Shown: positions 5,506-6,165 of the stretch, piece after piece
How positions within the stretch are numbered: the stretch's first letter is position 1
Layout: every line of letters starts with the position of its first letter
Assembly: GCA_002353825.1 (NCBI GenBank)
Contig: DEKJ01000040.1
Span: forward strand, 1-6,165
Origin: Prevotella sp. UBA2725
GTDB taxonomy: Bacteria; Bacteroidota; Bacteroidia; Bacteroidales; Bacteroidaceae
DNA length: 6,165 nucleotides
Reading direction: 5' to 3'
The notes under the pieces: generated by a model
Databases searched by the model: none
What the model saw: the letters and a program-made list of their open reading frames with translations, nothing else
What the model was told of the DNA's origin: nothing
Program-made: the position numbers and the translations under genes

Positions 5506-5775
5506 ATGCCGGCAGAGAACCACAAAGACCGAACATAAATCGCCATAGATCTGAAGAGTTTCTACAGTTCTGTGGAATGCGTCGCCAGAGGCTTAGATCC
5601 TTTGACGACTAACCTTGTCGTGGCTGATGTGAGCCGGACAGAGAAGACCATATGCCTTGCAGTGTCCCCTTCTATGAAGGCCTACGGTTTGGGCGGTCGT
5701 GCCCGACTCTTTGAGGTCGTTCAGAAGATGCGGGAGGTGAATGGACAGCGTCGTATGCAGATTGGCTACATATAA
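5506..5775 (+). pseudogene. Y-family DNA polymerase (UmuC/DinB-like), N-terminal fragment with internal stop
   Basis: From ATG 5506 the frame reads MPAENHKDRT, a TAA stop (5536-5538), then IAIDLKSFYSSVECVARGLDP, TNLVVADVSRTEKTICLAVSPSMKAYGLGGR and ARLFEVVQKMREVNGQRR. This is the start of the palm/fingers of a Y-family translesion polymerase, with the metal-binding aspartate in AIDLKSFY. Homologues normally have an aromatic residue where the stop lies (T-Y-I-A-I-D), so a single change from TAT or TAC to TAA explains it. Resemblance ends near 5755, and a TAA follows at 5773-5775, leaving about 80 of the usual ~400 residues; the catalytic acidic pair further on is absent. A GTG at 5572 could start a 67-residue piece, but it lacks the active site. 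Dead. Confidence 0.85.
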
Positions 5776-5785
5776 TAATAAAAAT

Positions 5786-6165
5786 ATGAAGAAAAGAAAT
5801 TATCTGGGAACATTTGTATATTATTACAATATTCTAAATTATGTTATAAGCGATATGCTTTCCCAATGGGATTTGGCAATAGACGCAAAGATAACATTTG
5901 GTAAAAATATACTAGGGCATTATGATAAAAATCGATTAAGACGTGATTCGCTATGGGTGGCTAACAATCATTCAATCGCTATAATTGGTGTTCTTTCTGC
6001 ACCTATAGCCTTGTTGTTTATGGTTCTAGTTAGCCTCTTTCTAGGGCACAAAATAATGGCCTGCTATATTGTATTGATATTATTTTGTTTGTCGCTTTAT
6101 ATTATGTCCATATCAAAATATGACCATTGCTATTTTGAGTACTTCGAAAGCATACGTGACATCAA
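5786..6165 (+). CDS. Unknown two-pass membrane protein, cut by the window edge
   Basis: An ATG at 5786 opens 126 codons that reach the window end without a stop. The start is basic (MKKRNYLGTFVYYYNILNYV), followed by a soluble stretch (about 24-68) with DKNRLRRDSLWVANNHS. Two hydrophobic segments follow (about 69-90, IAIIGVLSAPIALLFMVLVSLF, and 94-112, around MACYIVLILFCLSLYIM), then a polar aromatic tail (KYDHCYFEYFESIRD). I recognise no family. The base composition is much richer in A and T than in the genes to the left, and codons such as ATA, TTA and AGA are common, suggesting separate origin. It begins 10 bases after the dead polymerase fragment, right at the point where that gene's homology is lost, so this looks like the edge of an acquired segment. 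There is no Shine-Dalgarno sequence or clear promoter. Confidence 0.6.
   Translation, partial: MKKRNYLGTFVYYYNILNYVISDMLSQWDLAIDAKITFGKNILGHYDKNRLRRDSLWVANNHSIAIIGVLSAPIALLFMVLVSLFLGHKIMACYIVLILFCLSLYIMSISKYDHCYFEYFESIRDI

Noticed and set aside
1..6165. CRISPR arrays, tRNA or rRNA genes, complete insertion sequences
   Set aside because: I saw no regularly spaced repeats, no tRNA-like cloverleaf, no transposase frame and no paired terminal repeats.

Overview
The window looks like a chromosomal segment of a Bacteroidota member, most likely a Prevotellaceae (Prevotella-like) bacterium. The support is the repeated TAnnTTTG promoter element, present as TACCTTTG before three genes and as TAATTTTG and TAAATTTG in one divergent spacer, together with mostly SD-less starts and the family content. 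The genus is an inference.

Intact genes: a YjjG-type HAD nucleotidase (minus), an Hsp20 small heat shock protein (plus), a PLP-dependent diaminopropionate ammonia-lyase (plus) and a nitroreductase-family flavoprotein (plus). Most stand alone behind their own promoters. The left edge holds the first 32 codons of a minus-strand gene. The right edge holds the N-terminal part of an AT-rich two-pass membrane protein with no recognised family. A possible 30-residue protein is transcribed divergently from the ammonia-lyase gene.

The space between these genes is a gene graveyard. It holds a glyoxalase-like VOC protein truncated at its C-terminus and apparently frameshifted near its start (955-1259, minus). 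Next to it are remnants of an AbiE type IV toxin-antitoxin pair: AbiEi has lost its N-terminus, and AbiEii carries two compensating frameshifts and is cut after its nucleotidyltransferase motif (1262-1965, plus). There is also an unrecognised C-terminal-like fragment (2055-2252), a coding-like minus-strand stretch (4536-4671), and the first ~80 codons of a Y-family DNA polymerase with an in-frame stop at codon 11 (5506-5775).

The most interesting regulation surrounds hsp20. Upstream is a near-perfect sigma-54 (-24/-12) promoter, with a 10-bp inverted repeat about 86 bp upstream of the predicted start, where an enhancer-binding protein would bind. Downstream, three consecutive hairpins (2947-3063) lead into a rho-independent terminator (3093-3124), which suggests a structured 3' UTR or small RNA. 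I see no complete, clearly new multi-gene system. The hsp20 control region and its structured tail are the best candidates for something undescribed.
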